The translations under genes and the position numbers were made by a program. From Buddleja alternifolia (Eukaryota > Streptophyta > Magnoliopsida > Lamiales > Scrophulariaceae), in assembly GCA_019426215.1 (NCBI GenBank), contig CM033394.1, positions 48,420,423-48,484,422 of the forward strand: 64,000 bases of DNA, written 5' to 3'. Numbering within the stretch: the first letter of the stretch is position 1; every line of letters begins with the position of its first letter. Below the pieces are notes generated by a model. That model worked only from the letters and a program-made list of their open reading frames with translations. It was not told the DNA's origin and did no database searches. This document shows positions 59,904-64,000 of the stretch, in pieces.

Positions 59904-62783
59904 TAAGAAAATGTTCTTAAGTTCGATCAAATCATATCCCGCTAGAATTTCCTTTTCTTCTCGGTCTTTAACAATTTCATCAATTAGATGATAAAAGACT
60001 TATGATGTGTTTATTTCTAAAAGGAGTTTACATGCTCACCCGTTTTATAATTAAAAAAAAAGTAAATGTTATTACTTACAATTTTTTTACCTTGTTATTG
60101 AAGATAATTTAATTGGTGTTAATTTTGGATGCATTCAAAATCACTGGTTGAACAGGACAATCGGGTGTTGAATTGCACATACGTTCTATCTAATGGTCAG
60201 TGGTGGAAGTAAAAGTGTTTATAATAAAATTCCCTTATACCTTTATCGTTATGCTCGACCTACTCTAAAATAACAGATGTAATTGCGGTGACGCAGAATA
60301 AAATTAATCGTACTTCACTAGGATAATCTTCCTGTTCTGAATGAGGAAGTAGACTTATCATTCCTCTAATCGTATTAAGAGGATAATAAAATTCCCTTAT
60401 ACCTTTATAGGGTTTAGGGTGGAGAATAAAATTCGCACATGTTCTGAAGTAACTTAAAACCACTTTCTAGGTCATCAACCCAAAGAAATGAGCTTCATTA
60501 AGACATTTAATAATATCATAGGCAAACATGCATGGAGATATATGTGCTTTCAGCACCATGGTATAATTACAATGATTTTATCGACTAATCCCAATACTTT
60601 CAAGGTCTGATGTTATCAATATCGTACGCCTCTAGTAAAACTCAAATGATTTTTTTTATATGAACAATGTGATTACGATAGAATTTGAAATTGCAAAAAC
60701 TAATGTGATTTAAATATACGTGTTTATTTTTGTTTTATGATTGTAAAGTATTAATTTATAAGTGTTAACCATGCACTGTCACACTTCCGCGATGCCATTG
60801 GATGCGAGAATTGCCTCCAAACTCACCGTGCGCATTTCGAGTTAGGCTTTGAAACACTTGCATAAAATGATAATCCAATGAATTCACGTGAATTCTTTTG
60901 GCCAAAACTTATTTTCCCATGTGGTTTCACAATCACCCCTCAGAAGGCGATGTCAATCCGTTGCCAAGCTCCAGGACTCGAGTGGTGGTTCCCACAGGCT
61001 CAAAATATAGCTCCCACGAGCGTAGCAGTTTTGCGCCGTACCTCAAGAGGTGGCTTCCGCATGTGTAGCACTTTACCCCGTGTAGCATATAGCTCCCAGT
61101 ATTTCAGCTGGCGATTTGTCAGGCCTCTGGCCCAAGCGAGACCGGTATAACGAGCTCCGCTGGTAAATACTTCGTATCCATCCGTCCTCGCTTTGCGAAA
61201 ATGATTAACCCAAGTTGCTAAAGGAATTCATTTTTACCAACATATAAATACTTTTACATTGCCTCCAACAGTTAATGTGTGATTCCCCAATCACTCCCAT
61301 TGGAGATACGACGTCCTCGCCACAGTCCCAAGAAAACCCCCCGTGCACATCGACCAGGCCTCCCCACGTTGGACATATGATGTCCTCGTCCCATTCCTTC
61401 CATATTGAATTTGAATATTTAGTATCTTTTCTGGTTAAGAGTTGGGACTTACGATTAAGATTATTCTAATAATTTCATTATTTTTCATTTCATCGTACTT
61501 GGTATTTTTTGAGCCAAAGGCAAGTTAACAAATAATTATTTTAAAATGAGATTATCATATCAAAATAATATCTAAAGATAATTTGGACAAACAATTTATA
61601 ATAATTATTAAAAAGAAATTATTTTATTAGCAAATACTCGAAGACGCTCTCGCTCTCAAGTAAATTCAGATTTTGATACTCTCCCGCTCCCGCTTTTATA
61701 TTCGCTCGCCCCTTGCTCCGGCTCTATGTGACTTAGTTCTTAACTACGTTCATCTATGATTTCCCATTTCTTTACAAACATTTGGAGGGTTGGAGGACAT
61801 CAAAACCTCCGCCCAATATTGTATGCATCTTCATGTGGATTAATTTAGCGAAGATTTTACTTGGGATATGAAGGTTTGTAGACAATGTTCTTATTTTATC
61901 AACGATAATTCGGATATGAAAATGTTTGTCCACAAAGTAAATAATTATAATTCGAGTGAATAATCAATTAATGTAATTTGAAATAATTGTGATATATAAA
62001 AGAGTAACATCTCATTGGGCCATGCATGGGGCAATATATACTTTTTTTTCTAGATAAAAAATTTGGGTAGAGTCGATTCCGATCACCTACCATGGGTTAG
62101 GGCAATGCTTCTTGGGACTAAAAGTCATTTGTAGATGTACTTACAGATTGCCTCAACACCGTTCATACAGCAGAAGGAATCAAAGCTACAATCTTCTGAT
62201 AGAAAGTGACTTATTCTTTATCAATTAAGCCAATATATATTAGCATGGTGCAATATATATATATATATATGTTTATGTATTTGTTCACATTTTTTAATTC
62301 CGTTTTGGTACTAGGACAGTTTGAGCAATCTAAGCTCAAAAAAGAAGTAAGAAAAAGCTGCTGGTTTTTCCATTGCTTCTACATCCTCTGACAGTATCTC
62401 CCTCTTGTCGTTAAAATCTAGTTGCCCTTTATTGTTCCCCTGGCTTTAGAGAGAGAGAGACGGCAAACCGTCATTTACTATCTTCTTTAAAAGAAATTAT
62501 TTTGGCTCACTTTTTTGTCTCTTGATACGAACTACTAGTTTAAGTAATTGTACTAACGATAGTATTGATGGAGTGGTAAGCAGCTTCCACCCTTATAAAA
62601 GGAATAATTTAAATTTGAATTTTGAAAAATGCACTTATTGGAAGGGAGAACAACCTTTAATGCTTCGATCCCTCGGGGATTAATTTTGGGCTTCAAATGA
62701 GGCTCGAGGATACTTTGAGTAAATAAATAAAAAAAAGGAGTAAGCAATTGTCTATAATGTCGATTTATTACCATTAAAATGTA
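59904..62783. other. intergenic; GC-richer block without gene
   Basis: 60775-61160 and 61270-61400 are clearly richer in G and C than their surroundings (GCTCCCACGAGCG, CCGTGTAGCATATAGCTCCC). The open stretches there have no domain I recognise. The texture suggests LTR or satellite-derived sequence, but no repeat partner is in the window. 62246-62270 is a (TA)n microsatellite. Confidence 0.4.
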
Positions 62784-63011
62784 GAGAAAATTGTATGTAA
62801 ATGTCCTCTCGTTTTAGTGTTGATTATCGAATATTTCTTAATTTTTTTTTAAATTACATAAAGTCTGTCTAATGTTAAGACATTTTTACAATTACGTCAT
62901 TTATAAACCTTATAAATAGACCTATTGAGAGTGTCTTGTTGTAATTTATCAAAAATCGTGAAATTTTTGGTAATTAGCACTAAAGTAAAAGGGTATACAT
63001 GTAATTCACCC
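62784..63011. mobile_element. MITE, GGGTAAATTAC-type family
   Basis: 228 bp; the right end ACATGTAATTCACCC is the inverted form of the left GAGAAAATTGTATGT. The flanks are TAAAATGTA (62775-62783) and TAAAGTATA (63012-63020), seven of nine bases equal. Confidence 0.55.
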
Positions 63012-64000
63012 TAAAGTATATTTATGAAAAATGAAGATTTTGTTTTAAAAATTGGTCTTTTCGTTTCATTAACGTTAAATTTTGCATTGAGAAAATATAT
63101 AATACAATATAATAGTATTATTCATCACAATAACTGAAAAATTTTCTAGCGTATGGTAGAATTTGTACAACAACTGAATCCTAAATAAAAAGAGACGTTC
63201 ATATTCTCAAGACAAAAACTGTCGTAAGAGAAATAACACATTAGATACCAAATAATTTATTTATTTTTTTGAAAAAAAGATGATTGATGAGAAGTAAAAC
63301 ATTGATACATGTCCCTAGTGCATGCTCTTGCCGAAAAGAAGATGAAGAGGGAGGTCATGGGAAGACACCTTGCCACCCAACCTATTTGAAACTTAGGGGA
63401 AAAAATTCGAAGATGAAAATAGAATCAATCAAAGAGTGGATGAAAAAAACACGAACAAGGAGTTTTAGGTGAACACGAGTTCTGAGATCGATAAGAACCC
63501 CTATAACGATATTTATTTAACCACGATTACTGACAATTGATCAATAATCCCTTATAACCCACAAATTCTCTAGTTTGATCTATAGTTCGATTTTCAAAAC
63601 ATCATCGTCTACCTCCTTAGCTAAAATTACTCAATCCACCATCTAGCCCACCCACTCCGTCCAACCAACAACCCGACCCGCCAATGGGAGGAGACATTTT
63701 AAAAGGATTTATTGTTGGCCAAATTGAGCAAGTGGTGGGGGGAAAACACGACCTCCCAATCCCATTTTATTATTATTTTTTAAAATAATATGGATAGAAA
63801 TTTTGTCAATAATTGTATTTACATTTAACTGACAATAATTGTCAAGAAGCTTGCACTATATATTTATTTTTATTTCTGGTGGAGTGAAATCAATGAATAG
63901 AACAGGATATTATGATGACAATATATATAAACATTGTACGAGAGGTAATATATAAACACTATTAAACAATTACATTGCATTATTGATAAGAGCACATGGA
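63012..64000. other. intergenic, no gene recognised
   Basis: AT-rich DNA to the window edge. No credible gene, RNA or mobile element was found. Confidence 0.5.

Noticed and set aside
60260..60463. Minus-strand 67-codon ORF
   Set aside because: Contains a short direct repeat (AATAAAATTCCCTTATACC) also found just upstream; no domain.
1..64000. CRISPR arrays, bacterial operons, phage or plasmid modules
   Set aside because: No regularly spaced short repeats with unique spacers, no compact operons; gene structure and repeats are those of a plant nuclear genome.

Overview
The window is nuclear DNA from a flowering plant, most likely a eudicot. The support is an AT-rich background, GT-AG introns of plant size, plant Ty1/copia and Ty3/gypsy remnants, tRNA-derived SINEs, MITEs and plant promoter motifs. 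I cannot name the species. No bacterial-type system, CRISPR array, rRNA gene or organellar block was seen.

Four host genes can be assembled exon by exon, all on the + strand: a small PB1-domain protein (18368-19337, 2 exons), cytosolic-type histidyl-tRNA synthetase (26821-31505, 7 exons, one intron with a GC donor), the 60S ribosome-biogenesis factor MAK16 (33138-35552, 9 exons) and a glucose-6-phosphate 1-epimerase-like protein (37620-39574, 8 exons) that lacks the usual catalytic His and Glu. The HisRS and MAK16 promoters both carry a telo-box with site II motifs, the usual combination on translation and ribosome-biogenesis genes. The PB1 and epimerase genes both have tandemly duplicated DNA immediately upstream, and in the epimerase gene the TATA box itself is duplicated.

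The rest is largely mobile DNA. From left to right: a Mutator-like MITE (3108-3555), a CACTA-like end (5139-5560), a long hairpin (5616-5832), a minus-strand copia element with both LTRs and a perfect target duplication (8982-15960), a 3-unit tandem repeat (21409-21749), a gypsy gag remnant (22121-23782), SINE and nested MITE sequence (31838-32860), a 919-bp hAT-type element (40473-41391), a severely deleted copia copy that kept both termini (42514-43346), a 1,035-bp Mutator-type foldback element (43614-44648), and a three-level nest in which an LTR-like host repeat is split by a copia element (49739-56921), itself split by a solo LTR (51920-53787) and rearranged by a local tandem duplication. 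A complete SINE lies at 59691-59893. A dispersed 230-270 bp family with GGGTAAATTACA-like ends occurs in introns of HisRS and MAK16 and between genes.

The most unusual signals are: (1) the copia element at 8982-15960 has no tRNA-type primer-binding site next to its 5' LTR but has a 14-nt perfect complement of its own LTR there, and its gag-pol is a single frame with six stops and no frameshift; (2) the 1-kb foldback able to form an almost complete hairpin; (3) the solo LTR plus tandem duplication inside the second copia element; (4) the loss of catalytic residues in the epimerase-like gene.
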